Positions 1 to 8,697 of a DNA stretch of 64,000 nt are shown one piece after another. The notes under the pieces were generated by a model. It saw only the letters and a list, made by a program, of their open reading frames with translations, ran no database searches and was not told where the DNA came from. A program made the translations under genes and the position numbers. Source of the DNA: Paenibacillus alba (lineage in GTDB: Bacteria; Bacillota; Bacilli; Paenibacillales; NBRC-103111); contig NZ_JABMKZ010000009.1 of assembly GCF_013204855.1 (NCBI RefSeq), forward strand, positions 62,001 through 126,000. Direction: 5' to 3'. Each line of letters opens with the position of its first letter. Position 1 is the stretch's first letter.

Positions 1-2
1 AT

Positions 3-254
3 TGTGTTGTCACGAAGCAGGGGCCTATTCCTTTGCCTGTCTCCTATGTTCCGGTTTCAGTCAAAGGTTTGATACATGCTGTGAAAACCTATGAGCAGCT
101 CGCAATTGAAGCGGCTGTACATGGAGACCGCAGTCTGGCGCTTCAGGCCTTGGGCCATCATCCCCTCATACCTTCGGTCAATATTGCCGATCGTATGCTG
201 AAGGAAATGCTAGAGCAAAACAAGGCTTATCTGCCGCAGTTTGCTGAAGCTTAA
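3..254 (+). CDS. 6-phospho-glycosidase, GH4 family (C-terminal fragment, 5' end outside window)
   Basis: The open frame runs from the window edge to a TAA at 252-254, so only about the last 83 residues are present. They resemble the C terminus of NAD- and metal-dependent GH4 enzymes (LicH/CelF type, which hydrolyse phosphorylated disaccharides after PTS uptake): a proline-rich PIPLPVSYVP stretch, then a helix with VKGLIHAVKTYEQLAIEAA and a tail with HPLIPSVNIADRML. The NAD-binding fold and catalytic residues lie upstream and cannot be checked. The internal ATG/GTG-like starts are inside the protein and are not the true start. Family is fairly sure; substrate is not known. Confidence 0.7.
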   Translation, partial: CVVTKQGPIPLPVSYVPVSVKGLIHAVKTYEQLAIEAAVHGDRSLALQALGHHPLIPSVNIADRMLKEMLEQNKAYLPQFAEA

Positions 255-349
255 TGGGAGTTGACTACGCTGGAAGGGAGGACATAGGCAGTAACGATGA
301 AAGGTATCCATTAATCGCTATGCATGCTTTCCAAACCAAAGGAGGAATT

Positions 350-1393
350 ATGTCTATGAAAATCAAAGGAATGGCTAGTTTTCTTACAGCTGCTGCACTT
401 GTATTTACCCTATCAGCCGGTGTTTCTGCCAAAGCCAGTGCGAACTCTCCAATTATTTTAGGTTATTACACGAATGATTCGGCTGCAGCTCTTACAAGCT
501 ATCACAGCTACATCAATCAAATTTCCACAGATACTTTCAATACCGATGCAAGTGGCAACATTGTTGGAACCATCCCGACGCAAGCGGTGAATTATGCCAA
601 TTCCGTTGGTATCTTGCCTTATGCTTTGGTATCCAACTATGGAGCAACAGATTGGGACAGCAATGCCGCTCATCAAGTATTAACCAATGCTGCCGCCAAA
701 CAAAAGTTGATCGCTAATATGGTTGCTTTAGTGAAAACGAATCATTACAAAGGGATTAATGTTGATTTTGAGTCTGTTTTGGCAAGCGACCGCAATGCTC
801 TGACCAGCTTTGTGAAGGACGTTGCCAGTATTATGAAAGCGCAAGGGTATTTAACGATGGTCTCTGTTCCTGCCAAAGATACCGATGACCCTGCTGACGA
901 TTGGTCGGGCGCATTCGATTATGAACAACTTGGCACTTATGCAGATTTCATCCAAGTAATGACTTATGACGAGCATGGCGTGTGGGCGGACCCAGGTTCA
1001 GTGGCAAGCAAGCCATGGATGACAGCGGCGCTTAAATTCTCGATTACTTATGTGCCTTCAGAGAAAGTCATCATGGGTATTCCAGCTTACGGAAACGACT
1101 GGAATTTGTCGGATAAGACGAACAGCAGCAACAAATTAATTCCGTGGAAAGACATTCCACAGCTGATTACAAGCACCAAAGGCAAGCCAACAAGAGATAA
1201 CGCATCAGGATCAATGACTTTCAAGTATACGGCGAAAGACGGCTCCAAGCATGTGGTCTGGTACGAAGATGAAACGAGCATCAAGACCAAAACGCACTAT
1301 ACGCTGACTTATGAACTTGCAGGTGTTTCGGTCTATGCCATGGGCGAGGAAGATGAGAAGTTCTGGAAAGCCATTGCTGCGGGATTGAAATAA
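350..1393 (+). CDS. Secreted glycoside hydrolase family 18 protein
   Basis: A 347-residue protein with an N-terminal signal peptide (basic start, hydrophobic core, cleavage region near the AKASA residues). The GH18 active-site strand reads GINVDFESV, with the catalytic acid at about Glu141 and the paired Asp at about 139. A later QVMTYDEHG segment matches the substrate-binding strand of the GH18 barrel. The family cleaves beta-1,4 GlcNAc bonds in chitin or peptidoglycan; the size and lack of LysM or chitin-binding domains suggest a simple single-domain enzyme. The frame extends upstream to 254, but GGAGGA at 341-346 sits just before ATG 350, with a second ATG at 356 as an alternative. It follows the GH4 gene by about 95 bases and is closed by a terminator. 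Confidence 0.8.
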   Translation: MSMKIKGMASFLTAAALVFTLSAGVSAKASANSPIILGYYTNDSAAALTSYHSYINQISTDTFNTDASGNIVGTIPTQAVNYANSVGILPYALVSNYGATDWDSNAAHQVLTNAAAKQKLIANMVALVKTNHYKGINVDFESVLASDRNALTSFVKDVASIMKAQGYLTMVSVPAKDTDDPADDWSGAFDYEQLGTYADFIQVMTYDEHGVWADPGSVASKPWMTAALKFSITYVPSEKVIMGIPAYGNDWNLSDKTNSSNKLIPWKDIPQLITSTKGKPTRDNASGSMTFKYTAKDGSKHVVWYEDETSIKTKTHYTLTYELAGVSVYAMGEEDEKFWKAIAAGLK

Positions 1394-1401
1394 TGTTGAA
1401 G

Positions 1402-1440
1402 AAAGCCAGGGGATGCGGGAGCATTTCCTTGGCTTTTTTA
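1402..1440 (+). terminator. Rho-independent terminator after the GH18 gene
   Basis: The sequence AAGCCAGGGGATGC, a four-base loop and GCATTTCCTTGGCTT pair with few mismatches and are followed by a T run. It lies nine bases after the GH18 stop codon. Confidence 0.8.
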
Positions 1441-1782
1441 CGTTTAGGGATGGATTGGGGGATCGCATTCAGGAAAGGGAACTGTGTTCCCTTATTCATC
1501 CTTTAAACAGCCATTTGGCCCGTCAAACGGAACTATAGTACGCTAATTTGTCCAATTTGCTGGAATTTCACGCTAGAGAGGTGGAATAGAGGAACGTACT
1601 TCCCTTTCGGAGGCGAATAGCGGATTTTAAGTGATATAGCGGATCATAGTTCCTTTTCCCAAAGGGTTATGTCCAGCAGCTGGGTTTTTCCTACTGTTCA
1701 GATGTGTAAACGCTTATATAATCAGCATGTTGTGTTATACTAGGTTATACAGGTAATTATCGGAACAGGGAGCTCGGTAGCA
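1441..1782. other. Intergenic region with GGAAC/GTTCC palindromes and a cre-like site
   Basis: No gene is seen here. The stretch 1475-1665 contains several short palindromic pieces built on GGAAC and GTTCC (for example GGAACTGTGTTCC at about 1479), interleaved with ATAGCGGAT-type words in both orientations. This looks like a dispersed intergenic repeat, but a second copy was not found in this window. Confidence 0.35.
1705..1718. promoter_or_regulatory. cre-like catabolite (CcpA/LacI-type) operator upstream of the lacI gene
   Basis: TGTAAACGCTTATA agrees with the Bacillus cre consensus TGWAANCGNTNWCA except at one base. It lies 65 bases before the LacI-family start, so it could bind CcpA or serve autoregulation by the LacI protein, since both recognise similar operators. 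Confidence 0.5.
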
Positions 1783-2796
1783 ATGAAAAAAGTGAGCATT
1801 TTGGATGTAGTTGAAAAGTCGGGTGTTTCTCTCGTCACTGTGTCTAGAGTCTTGAATAACGTAGGGACAGTGCGGGAGAGCAATCGCCAGAAGGTATTGC
1901 AAGCAATTAAGGATCTGGACTATCGGCCGAATTCTGCTGCCCGCAGTCTGGCGCGTGGTTCAACGGGTTTAATTGGGCTTACGCTGGAAACGTTAAAGGA
2001 TACTGTTTTTGACGGGATTGTTCATACGGTGAATCAAAGTTTGGAAGAGAGCGGTTATTTCCTGGCCTTGTCTATTTTCTCTCGAACCGAAGGTGATCCG
2101 GACCAAAAGACCAATTTCTTATTTCAAGAGGATCGCGTGGATGGTATCATTGTTCTTTCGCTTCTGGACGAAGAGAATTATGTCATGGAGCTAAAAAGAA
2201 AGAAAATCCCCTTCGTTATTATTGATAACCATGTTGCCAACTCAAGAGCCTTGACGGTGAATGTTGATAATTACATAGGCGGTCTTGAAGCAACCAAGCA
2301 TTTGATTGAACTGGGACATACGCGCATAGCGCACGTAAGCGGACCTGATCATTTTCTAAGCGTTAGAGAAAGAAAACGTGGATATGAGAAAGCTTTATCG
2401 GATGCTGGGCTATCGCCGCTGATCGTTACGCATACGGAGTCTTTTGGCATTCGCAGCGGCTTCGATGTAGCCAAGGCGTGGATGCAGAGCGGAATTATTC
2501 CGACTGCCGTTTTTGCAGGGGATGATGGGTTGGCGCTTGGCGTTATGGAGGCTTTCCAGAGCGAGGGCTACAAGATACCGGACGATCTTTCGGTTATTGG
2601 TTATGATGATCAAGTTTTTGCTGCTGAAATTCATCCGCGACTTACGACGATTCGTCAGCCTATGGAGCAAATGGGGCAGCACGCTGTCCGTCTATTGCTG
2701 AAGCTGATTCAAGGGTCCAAAAGAAACACCTCGGTCGTTTTGCAGCCGGAATTGATTGTAAGAGAATCGACAGCCATTTGCCTGAAGAAGGATTGA
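1783..2796 (+). CDS. LacI family transcriptional regulator
   Basis: This 337-residue protein has the LacI helix-turn-helix at residues 4-25 (VSILDVVEKSGVSLVTVSRVLNN), the hinge helix with NSAARSLARG at about 50-60, and a periplasmic-binding-like sensor domain ending in FAAEIHPRLTTIRQP. Such proteins repress sugar catabolic genes until a sugar binds. A GGGAG site lies just upstream of ATG 1783. It stands alone between terminators, so its target is not given by an operon; the GH4/GH18 genes upstream are candidates. Family assignment is firm and ligand unknown. Confidence 0.9.
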   Translation: MKKVSILDVVEKSGVSLVTVSRVLNNVGTVRESNRQKVLQAIKDLDYRPNSAARSLARGSTGLIGLTLETLKDTVFDGIVHTVNQSLEESGYFLALSIFSRTEGDPDQKTNFLFQEDRVDGIIVLSLLDEENYVMELKRKKIPFVIIDNHVANSRALTVNVDNYIGGLEATKHLIELGHTRIAHVSGPDHFLSVRERKRGYEKALSDAGLSPLIVTHTESFGIRSGFDVAKAWMQSGIIPTAVFAGDDGLALGVMEAFQSEGYKIPDDLSVIGYDDQVFAAEIHPRLTTIRQPMEQMGQHAVRLLLKLIQGSKRNTSVVLQPELIVRESTAICLKKD

Positions 2797-2844
2797 ATAT
2801 ACGTGTGCATGAAGGTTATGACAGAATGAAAGGCTTGAGAACTG

Positions 2845-3300
2845 ATGGACAATGAAGTTGAACAACCAGCGTATCCAGATCGTAAATTTCTTCATTTGGG
2901 GAAAGCCTATAGTCTTCATGAGTTAATAGAAACGAAGGGGTTAGCGGAAGATGAGCTGAAAAAAAACCTCAAGAAGTTTTATTTCTCAAGCTGCAAGAAG
3001 ATTGTAGGGGAACGCATACCCAAATATCAAGCTCAACTGAAAGTAAAACCCAAAACCGTTGAAGTGGTGGAATCTATAACGAAGTGGGGCAGCTGCAGCT
3101 CAGCCAAAAAGCTGACGTTCAATTATCGTCTAGCTATGGCTCCAATTGAAGTGATTGATTATGTGATCATCCATGAGTTATGTCATCTGCTGCACATGAA
3201 CCATGATCGTTCCTTTTGGAGACGTGTCGGAAGTGTGATGCCGGACTATAAAGAGAAGGAAGAGTTTTTGGCCAAATATGGGCATTGGATGTCATTTTAG
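2845..3300 (+). CDS. YgjP-like zinc metalloprotease (SprT/M48-type, DUF45)
   Basis: The 151-residue protein carries the metal-binding motif HELCH (His110, Glu111, His114) inside VIIHELCHLLHMNHDRSFW, and the preceding SITKWGSCSSAKKLTFNYRL segment typical of the YgjP/DUF45 group. Usual members are about 230 residues with an N-terminal beta-rich half that is absent here, so this is a short form containing mainly the peptidase core. No signal peptide is seen, so it is cytoplasmic. The ribosome site before ATG 2845 is weak. It follows lacI by 48 bases and may be co-transcribed. Its physiological substrate is unknown. Confidence 0.75.
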   Translation: MDNEVEQPAYPDRKFLHLGKAYSLHELIETKGLAEDELKKNLKKFYFSSCKKIVGERIPKYQAQLKVKPKTVEVVESITKWGSCSSAKKLTFNYRLAMAPIEVIDYVIIHELCHLLHMNHDRSFWRRVGSVMPDYKEKEEFLAKYGHWMSF

Positions 3301-3323
3301 GACTATGAATGGTAAATGGAAAC

Positions 3324-3366
3324 AGGGCTCGTTCGCGATAAAAGCGAATAGGGCTTTTTTTATTTT
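3324..3366 (+). terminator. Probable terminator after the YgjP-like gene
   Basis: TTCGC and GCGAA pair around a seven-base loop, with imperfect GGGCT/AGGGCT flanks, and a run of seven T follows. It separates the metalloprotease gene from the amino-sugar operon promoter. Confidence 0.55.
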
Positions 3367-3405
3367 TCTGTTCTGAAATAAAATTTTAGAATTTTTAAAA
3401 TATTA

Positions 3406-3434
3406 TTGACATGCAATTTTAGTGACTATATAAT
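3406..3434 (+). promoter_or_regulatory. Sigma-A promoter of the amino-sugar operon
   Basis: A perfect TTGACA (3406-3411) and a perfect TATAAT (3429-3434) are separated by 17 bases, about 40 bases before the kinase start. Just upstream, 3372-3402 is an AT-rich imperfect palindrome (GAAATAAAATTTTAGAATTTTTAAAAT) that could be the operator for the RpiR regulator encoded in the operon; that part is inference. Confidence 0.8.
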
Positions 3435-3474
3435 TTGACCTATACCCATCCTATCCACTTGGAGTGAACCGATT

Positions 3475-4446
3475 GTGCCATATGTCATTGGGATTGACGG
3501 AGGCGGCACCAAAACGACATGCGTTTTCCAGAAAGTAGAGGATTATGATCCGTTTTTGAAGCCTCAGAGAGAAGTGAATATCGGGGAGGGGACGAATCCG
3601 CTGAGTGTCGGTTTTGAGCAAATGACTGATAGACTTCATCAGCTTGTACAGTATGGATTGGAAGCTCAAGGCATTCCTCAGGGAGACGTTGTTGGCCTAT
3701 GCGCTGGCATTGCCGGTACACGGCTGGAAGCTAATCGATTGATGGTTGAACATGAGCTCAAACAATTGGGTCAGCGATTGCACCTGCATCCAGATGCTTT
3801 TTATAAGGTGAAAAGCGATCTGTATGTCGCGCTTCGCGGGGCTATGCAGCCTGCGGATAAGGAAGGTATTCTTGTTATCTGCGGTACGGGCTCCAATGCG
3901 ATAGGCGTGTCCCAAGCGGGTCATCTGGTTTATAACGGAGGCTGGGGCCATATTCTCGGTGATGAAGGAAGCGGTTACTCGATTGGACTTCAAGCGCTCA
4001 AAGCCGTTTGCAAAGCCTATGATCGCAGGCAGTCGCCAACGGAATTAACCGGAATGGTTCTGGATACGCTCCAGCTTGCAAGTGAACAAGAGCTCATTCA
4101 TTATATATATCGTGAGGGAAAGAGTAAGAACGAGATTGCCAGCTTAGCCAGATTGGTCATTGAAGCATCCACGCATTCAGATCGAGTGGCAGTGGAAATT
4201 CTGCGCGAAGCTGGAGACGAGCTAGTTGAACTGGTTCGCGGGTTAATGAGGAAGTCCGCATCATTTCATGAAGCGATCCCCGTGACCGTTGCAGGTTCTA
4301 TATTTACTTACTCGGATATTATCAAGAACCGGTTTGTTGAAGGGTTAAGCGTACATAGAGCAGGCCAATATCAGCCGCCTTATGCAGATCCTGTAGAGGG
4401 CGCCATTATAGTGGCTATGGAAGCAATCTCGAAACCAACCATTTAG
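3475..4446 (+). CDS. murK: BadF/BadG-type N-acetylmuramic acid / N-acetylglucosamine kinase
   Basis: A 323-residue ASKHA-fold sugar kinase. The phosphate-1 loop is VIGIDGGGTKT at residues 3-13; the phosphate-2 and adenosine regions include VICGTGSNAIG and WGHILGDEGSGYSIG, which mark the BadF/BadG/BcrA/BcrD ATPase family used by GlcNAc kinases. In Clostridium acetobutylicum a protein of this family (MurK) phosphorylates both MurNAc and GlcNAc. The downstream murQ homologue makes a MurNAc role likely here, but GlcNAc cannot be excluded. The start is GTG 3475 behind GGAG at 3461. It is the first gene of the operon. Confidence 0.75.
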   Translation: MPYVIGIDGGGTKTTCVFQKVEDYDPFLKPQREVNIGEGTNPLSVGFEQMTDRLHQLVQYGLEAQGIPQGDVVGLCAGIAGTRLEANRLMVEHELKQLGQRLHLHPDAFYKVKSDLYVALRGAMQPADKEGILVICGTGSNAIGVSQAGHLVYNGGWGHILGDEGSGYSIGLQALKAVCKAYDRRQSPTELTGMVLDTLQLASEQELIHYIYREGKSKNEIASLARLVIEASTHSDRVAVEILREAGDELVELVRGLMRKSASFHEAIPVTVAGSIFTYSDIIKNRFVEGLSVHRAGQYQPPYADPVEGAIIVAMEAISKPTI

Positions 4447-4456
4447 GGGGAAGCTT

Positions 4457-5341
4457 ATGGCAGAAAATCATCTGGCCGAATCTTTATCAGGCGGCTTGAT
4501 TATGTTGAAGGAAATTGCCGAACAGTTGCCGCCCTCGGAGCGTAAGATTGCCGTTTATATTCTGGAGAATCCCCATGAAGCAATACGCAGCACAGCCAAT
4601 GAATTAGGTGAATTAAGCGCTACGAGTGCATCGGCCGTGATCCGATTATGCAAATCGTTAGGTCTTAGCGGGTTTCAAGAATTAAAGCTCAGAGTAGCTG
4701 GAGATATGCGGAACACGTCAGAAGCCGATTTCACTGACTTCGCTTCCCATGAGTCTCAGCAGTCTATTGTGCAGAAGATTACCAACAACAGCATTCGATC
4801 CTTGCAGGAAACGGCGGAGATCATGAATTATGAAGCTTTGAGCAAAGCCGTCGAGGTGCTTCAGTATGCCGGAAGAATTCATTTCTATGGCATAGGCGCT
4901 TCAGGTGTTATTGCCCAAGATGCACATCTCAAATTCGTGCGGATTAACCCGTCAACGACGTCCAGCATTGATTTTCATTTATCTGCGATGATGGTTGCCC
5001 AAATGGGCCCGCAAGATGTCGTCATTGGCATTTCTTTCTCAGGGGAGACTTATGAGGTTGGCAAAGTGTTGGAACTAGCGAAGCACAGAGGCGCGGTTGC
5101 CATCAGCTTAACGAGCTACGGCTTATCGCCAATAAGTGAAATCGCAGATATCAACTTATACGTCTCCTCCAAGCAGGAAGAGGTATTCCGCAGCGCGGCA
5201 ACTTCATCGCGACTGGCTCAGCTGCATATTATTGATATTTTATTCATGTGTGTGCTGACAGCTAATTATGAGAAGTCAATCCAATTGCTGGATGAGGTTC
5301 GTGTTGGCATTAATTTTGTGAAACAGCAGTCAAAGAAGTAG
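4457..5341 (+). CDS. murR: RpiR family regulator with SIS domain (MurR-like)
   Basis: This 294-residue protein has an N-terminal helix-turn-helix of the RpiR type (about residues 20-80, with SATSASAVIRLCKSLGLSGFQELK) and a C-terminal SIS sugar-phosphate-binding domain (about 125-265, with FYGIGASGVIAQDAHLK and GISFSGETYEVGKVLELAK). RpiR/MurR proteins usually repress amino-sugar genes and respond to MurNAc-6-phosphate or a related phosphosugar. It starts 10 bases after the kinase stop, with GGGGGAAG as ribosome site, so the two are translationally linked. The position inside a kinase-ABC-MurQ operon supports the MurR reading; the ligand is inferred. Confidence 0.75.
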   Translation: MAENHLAESLSGGLIMLKEIAEQLPPSERKIAVYILENPHEAIRSTANELGELSATSASAVIRLCKSLGLSGFQELKLRVAGDMRNTSEADFTDFASHESQQSIVQKITNNSIRSLQETAEIMNYEALSKAVEVLQYAGRIHFYGIGASGVIAQDAHLKFVRINPSTTSSIDFHLSAMMVAQMGPQDVVIGISFSGETYEVGKVLELAKHRGAVAISLTSYGLSPISEIADINLYVSSKQEEVFRSAATSSRLAQLHIIDILFMCVLTANYEKSIQLLDEVRVGINFVKQQSKK

Positions 5342-5353
5342 GAGATATACAAA

Positions 5354-5381
5354 GGAAGTAACTTTGTTGCTTCTTTTTATA
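5354..5381 (+). terminator. Hairpin with T run between the regulator and the ABC genes
   Basis: GAAGTAAC, a short loop and GTTGCTTC pair and are followed by TTTTTAT. It lies 13 bases after the RpiR stop and could partly end transcription so that regulator and transporter are made at different levels. The following ~140 bases before the lipoprotein gene show no other feature. Confidence 0.5.
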
Positions 5382-5524
5382 TATAATCCTGAGTTTGCCG
5401 ATTTGAATAGAAGGTATGTATTCACGGCAATAAGGATGCAGATGTAAACCTTCAACCAGATAAACAGCAGTGATTTCTTCGCAAGACGATGTCATCTATT
5501 TTATTAAAAGGGGAGCTCGATGGT

Positions 5525-6880
5525 ATGAAAATGAAGTCAATCAGCGTAAGTCTTATGGGTGTTATGGTAACGTTTGGATTATTGACGGGCTGCAGTCAGC
5601 AGAACACCAAAAAAGAGGCAAGTGCAAGTCCCGCTGTCACGAATGCGCAAACGGCAGCAACGAAAGAATTGACTGGGGAGCTGGAAATCCAGTATTTTGT
5701 CGGCGGCTACGGAGATGCTTGGTGGAAGCAATCCATTGATGAATTCCAGAAGCTGAATCCGAAACTGAAAATCACACAAACAGCAGGGCCGCAAATCAAC
5801 GAACAGATGAAACCGCGCTGGATTCAGGGCAATCCGCCGGATCTGATGTTCATCAATGGCGCAGGCTCTAATGCAAGGCAGATGTTTATTGATAATCAAT
5901 TGATGGATTTAACCGATTGGCTCAAAGATGCGAAAAACGCCGATGGCGAGAAAATCTTGGATGTCCTGTTCAGCAAGCCGGAAGAATACCAACCAGGCAA
6001 AACCTACACGCTGCCACTCGTCTTCGGTTCGTACGGCACTTTCTATGACAAGGCTGAGCTGCGCAAGAATGGCTGGGATGAGCCGAAAGATTGGCCTAGC
6101 TTCATGGACACTATGCAGAAAGTGAAAGATTCCGGCAAAATGGCACCCTATATCCATACTGGTGTTTATCCACAATATATCATTGGCGGGCTGCTCAATT
6201 CTGCGATCGTTGCCGCTAATGGCAGTGATCCTGCGATCATTAACAAGATTAATGCGCTGGAGACCGGGGTGTTCAAAAGCGAGCCTGTCATGAAAGCCTT
6301 GGATAAGCTGATCGAGCTCAATACGAAAGGATTTATCGAAGGCAGTTCTGCAGCATTGAACCATACTGATTCCCAAATGCAGTTCCTGCAGCACAAGGCT
6401 GCTTTTATCCCGAATGGCTTATGGATTGAAAACGAAATGAAGAAGGACATTCCTGCTGGATTTGAGTTTGGATTCATTCCTTCCGTTGTCCAGGATAAAG
6501 CCGGAAAATCCATCGTTATTCCTTCAACAGCGACAATGGGTATCGCCAAAAAGGCGAAAAATCCTGATGCGGCCAAAGCGTATCTGCAATACGTATTTAC
6601 GAAAAAGCAAGCCTTAGCTTGGGCAGAGCTGACAGGATCTGTTCTGAATGTGAAAGCAGATCTAAGCAAAGCGGATAAAGTCAGCGCGCTCGTGAAGCAA
6701 GCCAGCACTTATTTTGCCTCCTCCGATGTAATCATTGCGCCAATTCCGGTGCTGCCGGAAGAACTGTTCAAGATCGAAAAGGATGCCACGCTCGCCTTGG
6801 TGACCGGCAAAATCAATAAAGAAGAATGGGCCAAACGCCTTGAAGACGGAGCGGCCAAACAACGCGAGAAGAATAAATAG
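5525..6880 (+). CDS. ABC transporter sugar-binding lipoprotein
   Basis: A 451-residue extracellular solute-binding protein of the carbohydrate (SBP family 1, MalE/NgcE-like) group. The signal peptide ends in the lipobox LLTGC, so it is anchored to the outer face of the membrane. The mature part has GELEIQYFVGGYGDAWW, PPDLMFINGAG and WIENEM-type segments seen in family 1 binding proteins. An in-frame extension reaches 5489, but AGGGGAG at 5509-5515 points to ATG 5525 and only that start puts the signal peptide at the N terminus. With two permeases and MurQ downstream, its ligand is probably MurNAc or a MurNAc/GlcNAc-containing sugar. No ATPase gene is present in the operon, so a shared MsmX-like ATPase must energise it. 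Confidence 0.85.
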   Translation: MKMKSISVSLMGVMVTFGLLTGCSQQNTKKEASASPAVTNAQTAATKELTGELEIQYFVGGYGDAWWKQSIDEFQKLNPKLKITQTAGPQINEQMKPRWIQGNPPDLMFINGAGSNARQMFIDNQLMDLTDWLKDAKNADGEKILDVLFSKPEEYQPGKTYTLPLVFGSYGTFYDKAELRKNGWDEPKDWPSFMDTMQKVKDSGKMAPYIHTGVYPQYIIGGLLNSAIVAANGSDPAIINKINALETGVFKSEPVMKALDKLIELNTKGFIEGSSAALNHTDSQMQFLQHKAAFIPNGLWIENEMKKDIPAGFEFGFIPSVVQDKAGKSIVIPSTATMGIAKKAKNPDAAKAYLQYVFTKKQALAWAELTGSVLNVKADLSKADKVSALVKQASTYFASSDVIIAPIPVLPEELFKIEKDATLALVTGKINKEEWAKRLEDGAAKQREKNK

Positions 6881-6917
6881 AAAGAATAGATAGCAACTTG
6901 ATTGGAGGAAGGATGAC

Positions 6918-7817
6918 TTGAATCTGGGATCTAAAGCACAGCGGAAACTATTTGTCGCCTCATTCGTAATGCCAACTTTGCTTCTGTACGGTGTTTTTCT
7001 CGTATATCCCATGCTAAAAGGGATTTATTTGAGCCTGTTTGATTGGTCTGGTGGTTCCGAAACCTACAACTTCATCGGGCTGGAAAATTATAAGAATATG
7101 TTTCACGACGAAGTCATCCCGAAAACGATCCGTAATGACTATATTCTTGTTATTGGCAAAGTCATCGGTTTTATGATTCCTACCCTGCTGCTGGCCGTTG
7201 CGCTCACGCGTTTTCGAATTAAAGGCGCAGGCTTCTACCGTTCCGTTTTTTTCATCCCGAATGTCATTTCGGTTGTTGTTGTAGGTGTGCTATGGCGGTT
7301 TATTTATAATCCCAACATTGGCTTTATTAATTCTTTTATTTCTGGTGTGACGGGTAAACCGTTTCAGTTCGCGTGGTTAGGGGAAAAATGGTCCATATTT
7401 GCCTTGCTGCCAACCTCGATATGGGCGGGTATCGGCTTTACGATTATTTTGCTTATCGCAGGTATTCTCAATATTCCTGAATCACTATACGAATCGGCGA
7501 ATATTGACGGGGCTAAGCAGTGGCAGCAATTTTGGAATATTACGCTTCCTCTGGCATGGGAACAAGTTCAGACTTCGGTCATCTGGATTGTGACTACGAC
7601 CCTCAGCGGCTCATTTATCATCGTCAGCATCATGACATTCGAAGGCGGCGTCGATAATGCGACTCAGGTGATGAGTTCCTATCTGTATGCACAGGCCTTT
7701 CATTACGGTAATTTTAGCTATGGAGCAACCATCGGGGTGTTGATTCTGGTCATCGCTTTAATTACAACGATCACGCTCCAGCGTCTGATGAAAAGAGAAT
7801 CCATCGAATTGACATGA
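6918..7817 (+). CDS. ABC sugar permease (MalF/UgpA-like)
   Basis: The 299-residue protein has six predicted membrane segments and the EAA loop YESANIDGAKQWQQFWNITLPL at about residues 191-212, which docks the ATPase. It starts at TTG 6918 behind GGAGGAAGG; an ATG six bases upstream is followed at once by a stop and cannot be used. It is 37 bases after the binding-protein gene and 13 bases before the second permease, consistent with one heterodimeric importer. Confidence 0.9.
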   Translation: MNLGSKAQRKLFVASFVMPTLLLYGVFLVYPMLKGIYLSLFDWSGGSETYNFIGLENYKNMFHDEVIPKTIRNDYILVIGKVIGFMIPTLLLAVALTRFRIKGAGFYRSVFFIPNVISVVVVGVLWRFIYNPNIGFINSFISGVTGKPFQFAWLGEKWSIFALLPTSIWAGIGFTIILLIAGILNIPESLYESANIDGAKQWQQFWNITLPLAWEQVQTSVIWIVTTTLSGSFIIVSIMTFEGGVDNATQVMSSYLYAQAFHYGNFSYGATIGVLILVIALITTITLQRLMKRESIELT

Positions 7818-7830
7818 GGAGAGCTATCGG

Positions 7831-8667
7831 ATGAAACAATCTAATCTTCTGACCTGGTGTATGACTGTCATTTTAGTATTCTGGTCCGCTTGTGTCATTT
7901 ATCCTTTGATTTGGACGTTAATTGCTTCGCTGAAGGATAATCAACAGTTCCTGTTCAATCACCCTTGGGCGCTGCCGAACTTCCCTTTGCTATGGGAGAA
8001 TTACTCGTATGTTTGGGAGAAATATAAATTCGGGAATTATTTTCTTAATTCCATAAGTGTAACAGTCGTAAGCACTTTTTGTGGCGTGTTACTGTCGGCA
8101 ACTACGGCTTATGTCATTGCCAGATATACGTTTCGAGGAAGCAACGTGTTATTTCTTTCCTATTTGGCTTATAAAATGATTCCGGCCTTCCTGGGCATTA
8201 TTCCACTCTTTTTCCTAATGAATGATCTTCATCTGACCAATACGCTAAGCGGGTTAATGTTGATATATGCAATTACCGCTGTTCCATTTGGTGTATTTAT
8301 GCTAGTTGGCTTCTTCAAGACGCTGCCCAAAGAGCTGGAAGAAGCGGCTGCTATTGACGGCGCCAATCATTACGGCACATTTTTTCGAATTATGCTTCCG
8401 CTTGCGAAGCCAGGCATCGTATCGCTTGCTATTGTGACGGTGCTGAATATTTGGAATGAATATATTATGGCGCTTGTTTTTATCAATACGCCGGGGAAAT
8501 ACACGCTGCCTGTCGGTATTGCGGTTATGCAAGCCGAGATGCAGTATCGGACGGAATGGGGGCCTTTGTTCGCAGCGCTGACCATTGCCATGGTGCCGGT
8601 GCTGATCTTCTATTTCATATTCCAAAGGCAGATTACAGGCGGAATGACAGCAGGCGCAGTGAAATAA
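7831..8667 (+). CDS. ABC sugar permease (MalG/UgpE-like)
   Basis: This 278-residue protein has six predicted membrane spans and the EAA motif LEEAAAIDGANHYGTFFRIML at about residues 169-189. The C-terminal QRQITGGMTAGAVK is the usual end of MalG-type carbohydrate permeases. GAGGAGAG lies before ATG 7831. It pairs with the upstream permease to form the channel of the amino-sugar importer. Confidence 0.9.
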   Translation: MKQSNLLTWCMTVILVFWSACVIYPLIWTLIASLKDNQQFLFNHPWALPNFPLLWENYSYVWEKYKFGNYFLNSISVTVVSTFCGVLLSATTAYVIARYTFRGSNVLFLSYLAYKMIPAFLGIIPLFFLMNDLHLTNTLSGLMLIYAITAVPFGVFMLVGFFKTLPKELEEAAAIDGANHYGTFFRIMLPLAKPGIVSLAIVTVLNIWNEYIMALVFINTPGKYTLPVGIAVMQAEMQYRTEWGPLFAALTIAMVPVLIFYFIFQRQITGGMTAGAVK

Positions 8668-8697
8668 CAGATGAGGAAGGGAGTTTACGAAAACACC